From NCBI RefSeq assembly GCF_009372255.1, contig NZ_LXGN01000001.1, forward strand, positions 124,001 to 188,000: DNA of 64,000 nt, written 5' to 3'. The stretch comes from Acinetobacter guerrae. Its GTDB lineage: Bacteria; Pseudomonadota; Gammaproteobacteria; Pseudomonadales; Moraxellaceae. Both the position numbers and the translations under genes were made by a program. Within the stretch, counting starts at the first letter, position 1. Each line of letters opens with the position of its first letter. The notes beneath the pieces are model-generated. The model was not told the origin of the DNA, made no database searches, and saw only the letters and a list, made by a program, of their open reading frames with translations. Below are positions 17,511 through 26,270 of this stretch, in pieces.

Positions 17511-19181
17511 ATGGCTAACATCACACAAAGTATCCGTCACAAATTTTTAAACACCTTTTTTTCGCGGCATTCCATCTGGTTTCTGTGCATTATTATTGCT
17601 ATCAGCATTAGCTGGTTTCGAATTTCCTATGCACCTCATTATATTTATTACTTTATTTCAGATACTGTGCTGAATGGACTGTGGCTCCTTACCAGTTTAC
17701 TTAGTCTAGTGGGTCTTTATGATGTTTTACAAAGCAAACATTCTATTTTAAGAAATTATCCGATCATGGGGCATTTTCGGTTTTTCTTTGAAGATTTTCG
17801 CCCTGAAATTCGCCAGTATTTTATTGAATCGGATCAGGATGCCCTACCTTTCTCTCGGATGCAGCGCAGTTTGGTGTATCAACGTGCCAAAAATGAAAAT
17901 GCTGACAAACCTTTTGGTTCAATTATTAATGTCTATCAAGATGATTATCGCTTCATGGTGCATTCGATTACGCCATGCGAACCAGCCGATCCTAAAAATT
18001 TTCGTATAGAAATTGGCAACCATCAATGTCATCAGCCTTATAGCGCATCGATCATGAATATTTCAGCCATGAGCTTTGGAAGTTTGAGTGCCAATGCGAT
18101 TCGTGCGCTAAACAAAGGTGCGAAAATGGGAAATTTTTATCATGATACTGGTGAAGGAAGTCTTAGCCCTTATCATCTGGAAAATGGCGGCGATATCGTC
18201 TGGGAAATTGCCAGTGGCTATTTTGGTTGCCGTACACTGGATGGAAAATTTGATCCTGAAAAATTTAAAAAACAAGCGGCACTTCCCCAAATAAAAATGA
18301 TTGAAATTAAGCTTTCACAAGGGGCTAAACCGGGTCACGGCGGCATTTTACCCAAAAATAAAATTACCGAAGAAATTGCGGAGATTCGTGGCGTACCTCG
18401 CGACCGAGATTGTATTTCTCCACCAAAGCATTCTGCATTCAATACACCTATTGAAATGATGCATTTTATTCAGCAATTACGTGAGCTTTCTGGCGGCAAG
18501 CCTGTCGGTTTTAAACTATGTATTGGTCAGCCATGGCAATTTATGGGTATTGTTAAAGCCATGCTTGCAACCCAAATTATTCCAGATTTTATTGTAGTAG
18601 ATGGCTCTGAAGGTGGTACGGGTGCAGCACCTGTCGAATTTAGTGATTTCATTGGGACACCGCTGCGTGAAGGCTTACAGTTTGTGCATAACACTTTAAT
18701 TGGAGCAGGATTACGAGATCAGATTAAGTTAGGTGCCAGTGGTAAAATTATCAGTGCTTTTGATATTGCTAGCACGTTTGCACTAGGTGCAGATTGGGTC
18801 AATTCTGCTCGTGGATTTATGTTCGCTGTCGGTTGTATTCAAGCACAGAGTTGTCATACAAATCAATGTCCTGTCGGTGTTGCAACACAAGATAAAGACC
18901 GCCAAAAAGCAATTGATGTACCTACCAAAGCCGATCGTGTTTTTAATTTCCAGAAAAATACCTTACATGCACTTTCTGAAATGATTGCAGCAGCAGGCTT
19001 ACAACACCCATCAGAAATTAAAGCGCATCATTTGGCACAGCGTTTGAATGATCGTGAAATCAAAAATTATGCTCAACTACACTTTTTCTTTAAAGGTGGT
19101 GAACTTTTAGATTGTCATGAAAAAGATGATGAAAATTTTTATTATCGGATGTGGAACATGGCAATGGCTGAACGATTTTAG
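17511..19181 (+). CDS. FMN-binding glutamate-synthase-family protein
   Basis: 556 residues. Two N-terminal hydrophobic segments (about residues 19-36 and 44-66) anchor it in the membrane. The rest is the GltB-type FMN domain: SIMNISAMSFGSLSANAIRAL, HDTGEGSLSPYH, GAKPGHGGILP, VVDGSEGGTGAAP and KLGASGKIIS. The Cys pattern QSCHTNQCPVGVATQ matches the 3Fe-4S site of glutamate synthase. It lacks the amidotransferase domain, so it is not a complete GOGAT, and its true reaction is unknown. A strong terminator follows. Confidence 0.9.
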   Translation: MANITQSIRHKFLNTFFSRHSIWFLCIIIAISISWFRISYAPHYIYYFISDTVLNGLWLLTSLLSLVGLYDVLQSKHSILRNYPIMGHFRFFFEDFRPEIRQYFIESDQDALPFSRMQRSLVYQRAKNENADKPFGSIINVYQDDYRFMVHSITPCEPADPKNFRIEIGNHQCHQPYSASIMNISAMSFGSLSANAIRALNKGAKMGNFYHDTGEGSLSPYHLENGGDIVWEIASGYFGCRTLDGKFDPEKFKKQAALPQIKMIEIKLSQGAKPGHGGILPKNKITEEIAEIRGVPRDRDCISPPKHSAFNTPIEMMHFIQQLRELSGGKPVGFKLCIGQPWQFMGIVKAMLATQIIPDFIVVDGSEGGTGAAPVEFSDFIGTPLREGLQFVHNTLIGAGLRDQIKLGASGKIISAFDIASTFALGADWVNSARGFMFAVGCIQAQSCHTNQCPVGVATQDKDRQKAIDVPTKADRVFNFQKNTLHALSEMIAAAGLQHPSEIKAHHLAQRLNDREIKNYAQLHFFFKGGELLDCHEKDDENFYYRMWNMAMAERF

Positions 19182-19197
19182 TTTTTAAATTGCTTAA

Positions 19198-19230
19198 AAA
19201 AACCCAAGTGGATCATTCACTTGGGTTTTT
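19198..19230. terminator. Bidirectional terminator between convergent genes
   Basis: AAAAACCCAAGTG, 7-base loop, CACTTGGGTTTTT: a perfect 13-bp stem serving the glutamate-synthase-like gene (+) and the Dyp peroxidase gene (-). Confidence 0.92.
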
Positions 19231-19250
19231 TATTTAGATGAATAAATCTA

Positions 19251-20192
19251 TTATTCATCACCTAAATCGTCTAGAAAATCGACTGTTGGCACAAAAAATA
19301 AAGTTCCTGTTTGGGCAGTACTAAAATCTAGCAGACGATCTAAATGTCCTTCGGCATTGCCCTGAAACATATGTTCCACCATCTGACGTGTGGTACTAAA
19401 TTTATTGGCATAACCAATAAAATAAGTTCCATATTCACCCTTGCTTGGATTGGAAAACGGCATATTGGCACGCATAATTTTCAGTTCATTGCCTTCATCA
19501 TCATAGGCTTTGCTGACATTATTATGTGCAGTTTCGGGTTTAACATCATCACCCAGTTCAACATCATTAAACTTTTTACGCCCAATGACTTTTTCCTGCT
19601 CTTCATCACTTAGACTTCGCCATTTATCCATATCATGCATATATTTTTGTACAAAAGCATAGCTACCACCTGTAAACAGTGGATCTTCCGTCCCCACTAA
19701 TGCATATTCAGCCGCAATTTCAGGCTCTGGATTTTCAGTGCCATCCACAAAACCAATAATGGCACGTCCATCGAAATAACGAAAACCGTGTACTTCATCA
19801 ATTGGATGGGTAATATCTTTAAGTTGCTGATGAATAATACTGGCTAACTCATAACATAAGGTCTGACGGTTTGCGCGAATATGGAAGAATAAGTCTCCGG
19901 GCGTCGAAACAGCTGTATATTTAGGCCCTTTAATCTCTTTAAAGGTTGTCAGCTCATGTGGTTTCGGCTGTCCATCAAAAAGCATATCCCAAGCATTTGA
20001 ACTGAATCCTAAAACAGCATTGAAGTCATCATCAGGATATCGCGCCCTTAAACTGCGTGTTAGTGCTGAAAAGTTTGCTGCGAAATCGATAACTTTTTCT
20101 TTTACACCATCTGTTAGAGAGAGTCCCAATACAATAAATAGCGCGTTTTCACCTGGACGACTGGTAACAGGTTGAACTCGAGTCAATGTCAT
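19251..20192 (-). CDS. Dyp-type haem peroxidase
   Basis: 313 residues without a Tat or Sec signal, so cytoplasmic as in the YfeX-like class. The family-defining GXXDG motif is in AIIGFVDGTENPE (Asp as acid-base residue). The proximal haem His is expected in PETAHNNVSKAYDDEG, followed by RANMPFSNPSKGEYGTYFIGYA and the C-terminal FSTARTGTLFFVP-like stretch (here FSTAQTGTLFFVP). It oxidises organic substrates with hydrogen peroxide, and the physiological substrate is unknown. It is monocistronic, convergent with the gene on its left. Confidence 0.93.
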   Translation of the reverse strand: MTLTRVQPVTSRPGENALFIVLGLSLTDGVKEKVIDFAANFSALTRSLRARYPDDDFNAVLGFSSNAWDMLFDGQPKPHELTTFKEIKGPKYTAVSTPGDLFFHIRANRQTLCYELASIIHQQLKDITHPIDEVHGFRYFDGRAIIGFVDGTENPEPEIAAEYALVGTEDPLFTGGSYAFVQKYMHDMDKWRSLSDEEQEKVIGRKKFNDVELGDDVKPETAHNNVSKAYDDEGNELKIMRANMPFSNPSKGEYGTYFIGYANKFSTTRQMVEHMFQGNAEGHLDRLLDFSTAQTGTLFFVPTVDFLDDLGDE

Positions 20193-20367
20193 AAACCTCT
20201 GCCTTGTCTGAGCATTTTATTTTGTTGCTAATTTAACATATTGTATTTAAAAGTATAAAAGAGCTTAGCATTGCCAGACCGACAAAACGAACAGACGGAT
20301 AAAATATAGACAAAAAAACAGACATACATTCGATTAAAAATGATGCCTGCCTAGAATAAAGAATTAC

Positions 20368-21150
20368 TTAAGCTTTTCCGTACTGTTTCTTCAGATATTT
20401 CCCAATTTTAGCAGACTCAAATAACTTAACCCCAGTATTTGGATCAACTAAATAAGGCACCTGCATTCTTCCTTGCATTTCTGGCAACATTTTTTCACGC
20501 TTACCACCCGCCAAAGGCACGTATTTCCCTGGCTTTAAACGTAAGATCGCAGGTCCCTGATCTTGCCAACGTTCTTTTGGCACATTATGTAAAATGTAAG
20601 GAATTTCAAGTTCACTTAGTTCTGCACGAACGATACGTGAATATGGACTCGCTTCAAAGCTCCATAATTCAAGCAATTGCTTAGGTGCAGCACGATTTAT
20701 AATTTTTTTATCGACCCATACGCCACGCGCCATATTTAAAAGTGTTCCCGCAAACTCAGCTACAGGTATTTTTGCATAATGCTTATATTTGGCAGGAGTC
20801 TTGCCTGTTTTTCCATAATATTTAAATAAATGATGAACAATTTGCTCGGATTCATACAACTGATCCCCTGTATTTTCATCAATCAAAAAAGGAAACTGTA
20901 ATTTACCGCCCTTTTCTTTTACGATCTGGCGATATTTCTTGCCACCTTTAGGACACGGGTAAATTTCAACGTCCAGATTAAGCAAAGTGAAGACTTCACG
21001 AACACGACGGCAAAATGGTGATCCCTCAAACTCATACAATTTAAGCGGCTTTATAGGCTGAGAAGGAAATGGTGTACCGCTTACACCACGCCCACCTCCT
21101 GCAAGTGTTGATGCAACAGATTGCAAGACTTTTATTTGATGAATCACCAT
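20368..21150 (-). CDS. Tandem glutaredoxin/GST-N domain protein
   Basis: 260 residues with two consecutive thioredoxin-fold domains. The first begins LKLYEFEGSPFCRRVREVFTLL (here quoted as LYEFEGSPFCRRVREV) and ends with EQIVHHLFKYYG; the second begins LELWSFEASPYSRIVRAEL and ends ESAKIGKYLKKQYG. Each has the cis-Pro region (FPFLIDENTG, VPYLVDPNTG). The first domain keeps one active-site Cys (SPFC) and the second replaces it with Ser (SPYS). No helical GST C-domain is present. A role in glutathione or redox chemistry is inferred. AGGATA lies eight bases before the ATG. Confidence 0.85.
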   Translation of the reverse strand: MVIHQIKVLQSVASTLAGGGRGVSGTPFPSQPIKPLKLYEFEGSPFCRRVREVFTLLNLDVEIYPCPKGGKKYRQIVKEKGGKLQFPFLIDENTGDQLYESEQIVHHLFKYYGKTGKTPAKYKHYAKIPVAEFAGTLLNMARGVWVDKKIINRAAPKQLLELWSFEASPYSRIVRAELSELEIPYILHNVPKERWQDQGPAILRLKPGKYVPLAGGKREKMLPEMQGRMQVPYLVDPNTGVKLFESAKIGKYLKKQYGKA

Positions 21151-21164
21151 AAACTTATCCTGTT

Positions 21165-21677
21165 TTATAAAGCTACCAGTTGTTCTTTTGCAACCACAAT
21201 CCCATTGTTATCAGCATAAATGAAATCACCTGACTGGAACGTAACACCTCCAAAATAAAGATTTATATCAACCTCGCCTATGCCTTTACGGTTACTTTTT
21301 TGAGGAATTGCAGCCAATGCATGTACGCCTAGATCAAGTTCAGCGATTGCATCAACATCACGTACACAGCCATAAATCACAACGCCATTCCAGTGATTTT
21401 GAACGGCTGATTCAGCAATCATGTCTCCCATTAATGCACAGCGCATCGATGCTCCCCCATCAACCACTAAAACTTTATTGGTTCCATCTGTTGCTAGTAA
21501 TTCTTTAACACGTGAATTATCTTCAAAGCATTTTACAGTGACGATTTGCCCACCAAAGCTTTTCCGTGCGCCGTAACTTTTAAAAAAGCGGCCATCCAGT
21601 GATGGCGTAACAACCTGAATGTCTTTATCAGGATTGTCATCAAGTAAATCACAGGTTACGAAAGGCACTGTTGTCAT
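21165..21677 (-). CDS. rraA: RraA-family protein (regulator of RNase E activity)
   Basis: 170 residues from the ATG at 21677, chosen because GGAGAG lies six bases upstream; an ATG four codons earlier lacks this. It shows the RraA pattern FVTCDLLDDNPDKDIQVV, FGGQIVTVKCFEDNSRV, VLVVDGGASMRCALMGDMIA and VVIYGCVRDVDAIAELDLGV. In E. coli RraA binds RNase E and masks RNA decay, whereas many RraA-like proteins elsewhere are aldolases, so the regulatory role is the best but not the only reading. It lies between an NAD(P)-binding protein and the tandem thioredoxin-fold protein, all leftward. Confidence 0.9.
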   Translation of the reverse strand: MTTVPFVTCDLLDDNPDKDIQVVTPSLDGRFFKSYGARKSFGGQIVTVKCFEDNSRVKELLATDGTNKVLVVDGGASMRCALMGDMIAESAVQNHWNGVVIYGCVRDVDAIAELDLGVHALAAIPQKSNRKGIGEVDINLYFGGVTFQSGDFIYADNNGIVVAKEQLVAL

Positions 21678-21688
21678 GTTGCTCTCCA

Positions 21689-22354
21689 TTATGAAGTGGT
21701 TTGTATGCTTAAATTATCATAAATTTTAACGGCTTCCATTTGCGTTTTTGCTGCTACAAGCATTGTATAAGCCAACTGCTCTGCCGTTACAGGCCTATAT
21801 AAAAATGGTGTCTTCCAAATATTCTCAAGATTTAAAAATATTTTTTGCGCAAGTCCTTCAAATATGCGCTGTTCGTCCCGTTGTCCAATCAGTAAAGAAG
21901 GATGAAATATAGAAAGTTTGCTTAATGTCAGTGTCTTCAAATAATCTTCAAGCTGGCCTTTCACTCGATTATAAAAAAAGATGGAAGAAGAATTTGCACC
22001 CATTGCACTCACCAAAAGCAAATGCGTTTCTTTATCTTGCAGCAAATCTGCAAAGTGTGCATTAATCTCATAATCAATCGCATAAAAATTTTGTTTGCTG
22101 CCTGCTTTTTTAATCGTTGAGCCTAAACAGCTAAAAGCATGTGTATAGCCACTGACATCTTGATCATTAAGTAACAAAAAATCTTCGATTACAAATTGAC
22201 TGACTTTGGAGAGAGATTTAAATTCGCTGAGTTCTTTGCGTACAATTACATTCACAAAATCAAATTCTGACGACGCTTGTAATTGTTTTATCAATGCTTT
22301 TCCGACAAGTCCCGTTGCGCCGATAACCAACGCCTTATTCTTCATATTTGCCAT
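21689..22354 (-). CDS. NAD(P)H-binding short-chain oxidoreductase-like protein
   Basis: 221 residues (218 if the ATG at 22345 is used). The Rossmann glycine motif KALVIGATGLVGKALIKQL lies at the very N-terminus. LLVSAMGANSSSIFFYNRVKGQLE carries the Tyr/Lys-like pair of atypical SDRs (quoted in parts: LLVSAMGANSSS and FFYNRVKGQLE), and LSIFHPSLLIGQRDEQR is typical of the HTATIP2-like subgroup. The substrate is unknown. It ends 11 bases before rraA and is probably cotranscribed with it. Confidence 0.82.
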   Translation of the reverse strand: MANMKNKALVIGATGLVGKALIKQLQASSEFDFVNVIVRKELSEFKSLSKVSQFVIEDFLLLNDQDVSGYTHAFSCLGSTIKKAGSKQNFYAIDYEINAHFADLLQDKETHLLLVSAMGANSSSIFFYNRVKGQLEDYLKTLTLSKLSIFHPSLLIGQRDEQRIFEGLAQKIFLNLENIWKTPFLYRPVTAEQLAYTMLVAAKTQMEAVKIYDNLSIQTTS

Positions 22355-22486
22355 ATTTTAAGCAGCCTAAGTACTTTTATTTTAATTTAGCCTGTTCTTG
22401 TGAATTTATCACCATCAAAAACGTTACAAAAACGTCTCAAGGCTTGACTTAGCCGCACCAATTCATCAAAATATGGCACTTGTTTA

Positions 22487-22531
22487 CGGGCTGGTGATAG
22501 TTTTAACTATAACCAGTGAAACTTCAGCCCG
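22487..22531 (+). promoter_or_regulatory. Structured leader of rpsT
   Basis: CTGGTGATAGTT (22491-22502) and AACTATAACCAG (22505-22516) form a near-perfect hairpin. CGGGCTG (22487-22493) can instead pair with CAGCCCG (22525-22531), which would compete with the base of the first stem. A TTGACT -35-like box lies at 22444. S20 controls its own translation in E. coli, so a regulatory leader is plausible but inferred. Confidence 0.45.
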
Positions 22532-22563
22532 CCCAGACCAATCAAATTTCAAGGAGTGCAAGA

Positions 22564-22833
22564 GTGGCAAACTCTGCTCAGGCAAAAAAACGTGCGCGTC
22601 AAAACGTTAAAGCGCGTAAACACAACGCAAGCTTGCGTTCTATGGTTCGTACTTACATCAAACGTACTGTAAGTGCAATCGCATCTGGTGATTATGCTGT
22701 TGCTACAGAAGCTTATAAAAAAGCTGTTCCTGTAATCGACCGTATGGCTGATAAAGGCATCATCCACAAAAACAAAGCTGCTCGTCATAAGAGCCGTTTA
22801 AACGCTCAAGTTAAAGCTCTAGCTTCTAACTAA
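22564..22833 (+). CDS. rpsT: RpsT, 30S ribosomal protein S20
   Basis: 89 residues starting at GTG (22564), read as [14 protein letters not shown], the family N-terminus. AAGGAG lies seven bases upstream, so the longer upstream frame is not used. Residues are rich in Lys/Arg, and the helical segments [14 protein letters not shown] and [20 protein letters not shown] are as in S20, which binds 16S rRNA at the bottom of the 30S body. The non-ATG start is shared with many S20 genes (E. coli uses UUG). A terminator follows. Confidence 0.97.
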   Translation: MANSAQAKKRARQNVKARKHNASLRSMVRTYIKRTVSAIASGDYAVATEAYKKAVPVIDRMADKGIIHKNKAARHKSRLNAQVKALASN

Positions 22834-22846
22834 GTAGCAAATAAAG

Positions 22847-22868
22847 AAAGCCCTACTGGGCTTTTTTT
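22847..22868 (+). terminator. Terminator after rpsT
   Basis: AAAGCCC, loop TACT, GGGCTTT and a T run. Confidence 0.88.
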
Positions 22869-22912
22869 ATTGCCATCAAAATAATAATTTTTAACACCAT
22901 CTTATCTTCCCC

Positions 22913-23899
22913 ATGCGTGATACCAGTCTGGATAAAGCCAAAGGTTTACTGATCTTTCTGGTTGTATTTGGTCATATTTTAGAACGTTTTATTGGCTGGA
23001 ATGATTTAAGCGGCATATTACTGACATTCATCTACAGCTTTCACATGCCTGCCTTTATCTTCATTTCAGGTTTATTCTTCAAAAATCATAAATTATTTGA
23101 AAAAACTTTATTTTTTATCGTACTTGCTGTGTCATTTCAGCTGCTATATTTAGGTTTCAATCTTATTTTTATAGATCATCAGAATTGGCTAGGCTGGGTG
23201 ATCAAACCGTATTGGATCTTATGGTATTTATGGGGAATGGTGGCTTGGAGTCTACTCACATCTTTACTCATAAAAAGTCGCTATCCCTTACTCATCGCTA
23301 TTCTGGCAAGTTTAGGGATTGGATTATCACCATTTAATAATTACCTATTTTCAATCGGACGAATTTTTGTCTTTTTACCATTTTTTGTAATAGGTGCAAT
23401 TTATGGCAAATCTTTTTTAAATACCTTTCAAAAATCAAGTTATTGGTTGTGGATTACCAGCGCAAGTTTGATGATATTGATCATAGCACTGGCTTTCTTA
23501 CAACCAAATCATTATTGGCTCTATGGAAGTTTGTCCTATCAACAATTACAGATGAACCCGCTCAATGGGATCGTGACACGCTTGATGTTATTCTTTCTTG
23601 CAATTTGTGGGACTATTTCTTTACTTGCTTGTGCCTCAAAACTCCCAGAATTTTTTAGAGCTCTGGGTGAACAGACCTTAGCCATTTATTTACTGCATGG
23701 TTTTTTTATTATTGCTTTGTCGCACTTTGCGTTTATAGCAACGACACACCCTGTTTTAAATATTATATGTTGTCTAGTCATCAGCAGCATGCTTTGTATT
23801 ATTTTAAAAGCTAAGTTTCTATCCAGAATTATTCAAAAAAATGCAATGAACTTGACTCAACTATTGCTAAAACCCATACATTATTTTTATAAACGTTGA
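22913..23899 (+). CDS. Acyltransferase 3 family membrane protein
   Basis: 328 residues with about ten membrane segments. The N-terminus TSLDKAKGLLIFLVVFGHILE has the conserved His of acyltransferase family 3, followed by YSFHMPAFIFISGLFF with the second family motif. Such proteins O-acetylate cell-surface sugars. The substrate cannot be told, and no polysaccharide genes are nearby. The last 13 bases overlap the end of the convergent histidine phosphatase gene. Confidence 0.87.
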   Translation: MRDTSLDKAKGLLIFLVVFGHILERFIGWNDLSGILLTFIYSFHMPAFIFISGLFFKNHKLFEKTLFFIVLAVSFQLLYLGFNLIFIDHQNWLGWVIKPYWILWYLWGMVAWSLLTSLLIKSRYPLLIAILASLGIGLSPFNNYLFSIGRIFVFLPFFVIGAIYGKSFLNTFQKSSYWLWITSASLMILIIALAFLQPNHYWLYGSLSYQQLQMNPLNGIVTRLMLFFLAICGTISLLACASKLPEFFRALGEQTLAIYLLHGFFIIALSHFAFIATTHPVLNIICCLVISSMLCIILKAKFLSRIIQKNAMNLTQLLLKPIHYFYKR

Positions 23900-24630
23900 T
23901 CAGGCTGAATAAAATCACTGACATTTAATTGATGTACTTCTCCACGCCAGATCCATTTAAGCTGGCTATTAATAAAGTCATCACCTTCAAACCAGACAAA
24001 TAATCCTTCCATCATTGCAGGCCAGTCTTTTTTATCAATTTGACTGCGACCAGAAATCACAGCAACAATGGCTGCAATAATCGTGTCATGGCTCACAGCC
24101 AAGCTTAAACCCTGAGAAGTATTTGGGTGGGTGTTATAGATCAGTTCTAGTACATCAAAGACACCAGTAATAGGATGCTTCATTCCGGGTAAGGCGTTAT
24201 TCACAAAACTATTAATAAAACCAAGCGCACCTTGTTCACGAAAATAAGGCGCAGCTTTCTTTATATCCAGTACAAAACTACCTGGTTCAACCAATAAACC
24301 CTGCTCAACAATTTCAATCGTATGTGTGTTGGTTTTAGGAGTAACACGATCTGCACCCTCAATCATCAATGCGGCTGTGTCAATACAGCGTTGAATTGGG
24401 CTTGAAATACAATGTTGAATCATACGACCTGTGTTTTGTATCAAACAGGCTCCCCATTCTTCTGCCAATACACGACCTGATTCAGTAAGTTGTAAATCAT
24501 AACCAGCCAAACCCTGCCCATTCACAATTTCACGAATCGAATGCCGTGTAAAAAGTGTTACAGGAACATTGCCATCGGGCAGTAAATCAATTGCCTGTAG
24601 CATACTGGGAGGTAATAGCTTAAGTGCCAT
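23887..24630 (-). CDS. Histidine phosphatase superfamily protein
   Basis: 247 residues. The catalytic RH motif is in VTLFTRHSIREIVNG (RHS in place of the usual RHG). A second Arg occurs in HCISSPIQRCIDTA and the second His in LSLAVSHDTIIAAIVAV, giving the full two-histidine phosphatase pocket. The arrangement resembles acid-phosphatase-type branch members more than phosphoglycerate mutases. No signal peptide is visible. The substrate is unknown. It overlaps the acyltransferase end by 13 bases. Confidence 0.83.
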   Translation of the reverse strand: MALKLLPPSMLQAIDLLPDGNVPVTLFTRHSIREIVNGQGLAGYDLQLTESGRVLAEEWGACLIQNTGRMIQHCISSPIQRCIDTAALMIEGADRVTPKTNTHTIEIVEQGLLVEPGSFVLDIKKAAPYFREQGALGFINSFVNNALPGMKHPITGVFDVLELIYNTHPNTSQGLSLAVSHDTIIAAIVAVISGRSQIDKKDWPAMMEGLFVWFEGDDFINSQLKWIWRGEVHQLNVSDFIQPDQRL

Positions 24631-24689
24631 ATATCATCTTATATTGTCATTTTCATTACCTGCTCACTATACCATGCAGGCAAAAACTC

Positions 24690-25550
24690 TCAATCTGTAA
24701 TCTGCAATTGCTTTAGCGCATTTAATGCTAACTGTTTTATTTCAGGTGTCGTAAAAGCCAAAAAACCCTCATTTAAAACAGTATCACGCCTGTTATATTC
24801 AAAAGGTTTTCCTGACAGTGTAATCAGCCCACCACCTATACTTTCTAGTAAGCCCTGACCTGCACTCGTATCCCATTCTGAAGTTGGATGAAATCTCGGA
24901 TAAAGATCAATCTCATCTTCAAGCATCATACAAAACTTATAAGCACTGCCCGCTTCACGATGTATCACTGTATGATCATCGCGTTCAATATACTCAATGA
25001 ACTGCTTATACTTCGGATTTTTACTGTTATGACTTAAACCAACTTGCAACTCATGCGGCTTTCGGTTTTCAACTGTTTGATAACGCCACCATTGCCCATG
25101 ATTAAATTGATATTTATATGGCAATTCATTGATATAACCCAAGTACACTTGCTGCTCACAAGGCACGACAATCACTGAAAATATAGTTTTTGTTTTTTTT
25201 ATTAAACTTAAATTAATCGTAAATTCATCTCGTTCATGGATAAACTCTTTTGTACCATCTAACGGATCAAGCATCCAACAGGTTGACCATTCATGCCGAT
25301 CAGAATTATCACTTTCTTCGGATAATACAGGATATACAGGCTGAATTTTCGCTAAAGCTTTGATTAAAAAATCATTTACTTTCAAATCTGCCTGTGTCAC
25401 AGGAGATTGATCACTTTTTTGGTGAATATTAAACTCGCTTCCTGCGGTATAACTTTGGTATTCTTCAAAAAGAATTTGACTCGCTTGCTGTAACACAGGC
25501 AATAATTGCGTGATTAACGCATCCTGTGGTGCATGAGTTTTAATAAACAT
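24690..25550 (-). CDS. cysQ: CysQ, 3'(2'),5'-bisphosphate nucleotidase
   Basis: Inositol-monophosphatase-fold enzyme that removes the 3' phosphate of PAP/PAPS, connected to sulfate assimilation and PAP detoxification. 286 residues (E. coli CysQ 246). The metal-binding signature is intact: VLSEESDN, WMLDPLDGTKEFIHERDEFTINLSL (quoted as MLDPLDGTKEFI and DEFTINLSL) and the C-terminal SEWDTSAGQGLLESIGG. Its start codon lies 12 bases from the start of the divergent HAD nucleotidase gene, so the two promoters must lie inside the opposite genes or be shared. Confidence 0.9.
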   Translation of the reverse strand: MFIKTHAPQDALITQLLPVLQQASQILFEEYQSYTAGSEFNIHQKSDQSPVTQADLKVNDFLIKALAKIQPVYPVLSEESDNSDRHEWSTCWMLDPLDGTKEFIHERDEFTINLSLIKKTKTIFSVIVVPCEQQVYLGYINELPYKYQFNHGQWWRYQTVENRKPHELQVGLSHNSKNPKYKQFIEYIERDDHTVIHREAGSAYKFCMMLEDEIDLYPRFHPTSEWDTSAGQGLLESIGGGLITLSGKPFEYNRRDTVLNEGFLAFTTPEIKQLALNALKQLQITD

Positions 25551-25562
25551 AGACTATCCCGT

Positions 25563-26270
25563 ATGCCAAATTGTAATTCTTCGACTTTACCTATTGTCCT
25601 GTTTGATATGGATGGTACGCTACTCGACTTAAGTTTTGATGATTTTATCTGGAATCAGTGTTTGCCCGAACGCCATGCGCAAGCTCATCAATGCACTTTG
25701 CAGCAAAGCCAAGAAACGTTATCTCAATTTTACCAACAACACAAGCACACATTATCTTGGTACTCATCGAAATATTGGACAGCAAAAGTTGGTGTTGATG
25801 TATTAAAACTACAGCAAGAATTTCAACATAAAATTCAACCCAGATCGGGCTGTTTTAAACTATTGCAACAACTTAAAGAACTTGGTTACCGCTGTTGGCT
25901 GGTCACCAATGCCGATCAACCAAGCTTAAAACTCAAACTTGAAAATGTTGCTCTTCGCCCTTATTTTGAACTAATGGTTAGCAGCCAGCAGCTAGGCTAT
26001 GCCAAAGAAGATATTGGCTTTTGGCAAAGTTTACAACAGCTGCACTCGTTTGACCCTACGCAAGTCGTTTTGGTTGATGACACAGCACAAGTACTGGCAG
26101 GGGCTAAACAGTTTGGTATTGAACAACTCATTACCATTACTCAACCCTCAAGTTTAAAACCTGTGCGTGAGTTATCCAGTTTAAACTACCCTGCAATCAA
26201 TCATTTAGTAGAATTACTTTCTTTTTTACCTCAATCTCAAGTTAAGGATGTTGATGTCAAAACAGCTTGA
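25563..26270 (+). CDS. yrfG: HAD-family nucleotidase, YrfG-like
   Basis: 235 residues from the ATG at 25563; an upstream ATG (25533) would overlap the divergent cysQ. HAD motif I is IVLFDMDGTLLDLSFDDFIW (nucleophile Asp), motif II RCWLVTNAD, and motif IV VVLVDDTAQVLAGA. The FDDFIWNQ..P and context before hslR match YrfG, a GMP/IMP nucleotidase in E. coli that also sits beside hslR. Its end overlaps hslR by 17 bases, so the two are coupled. Confidence 0.88.
   Translation: MPNCNSSTLPIVLFDMDGTLLDLSFDDFIWNQCLPERHAQAHQCTLQQSQETLSQFYQQHKHTLSWYSSKYWTAKVGVDVLKLQQEFQHKIQPRSGCFKLLQQLKELGYRCWLVTNADQPSLKLKLENVALRPYFELMVSSQQLGYAKEDIGFWQSLQQLHSFDPTQVVLVDDTAQVLAGAKQFGIEQLITITQPSSLKPVRELSSLNYPAINHLVELLSFLPQSQVKDVDVKTA

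Noticed and set aside
17511..19181. gltB, the glutamate synthase large subunit
   Set aside because: It lacks the N-terminal amidotransferase and C-terminal GXGXG domains and carries membrane helices; only the FMN domain is shared.
22516..22563. Longer rpsT start upstream of the GTG
   Set aside because: It would add residues absent from all S20 proteins and lacks a ribosome site; AAGGAG precedes the GTG at 22564.
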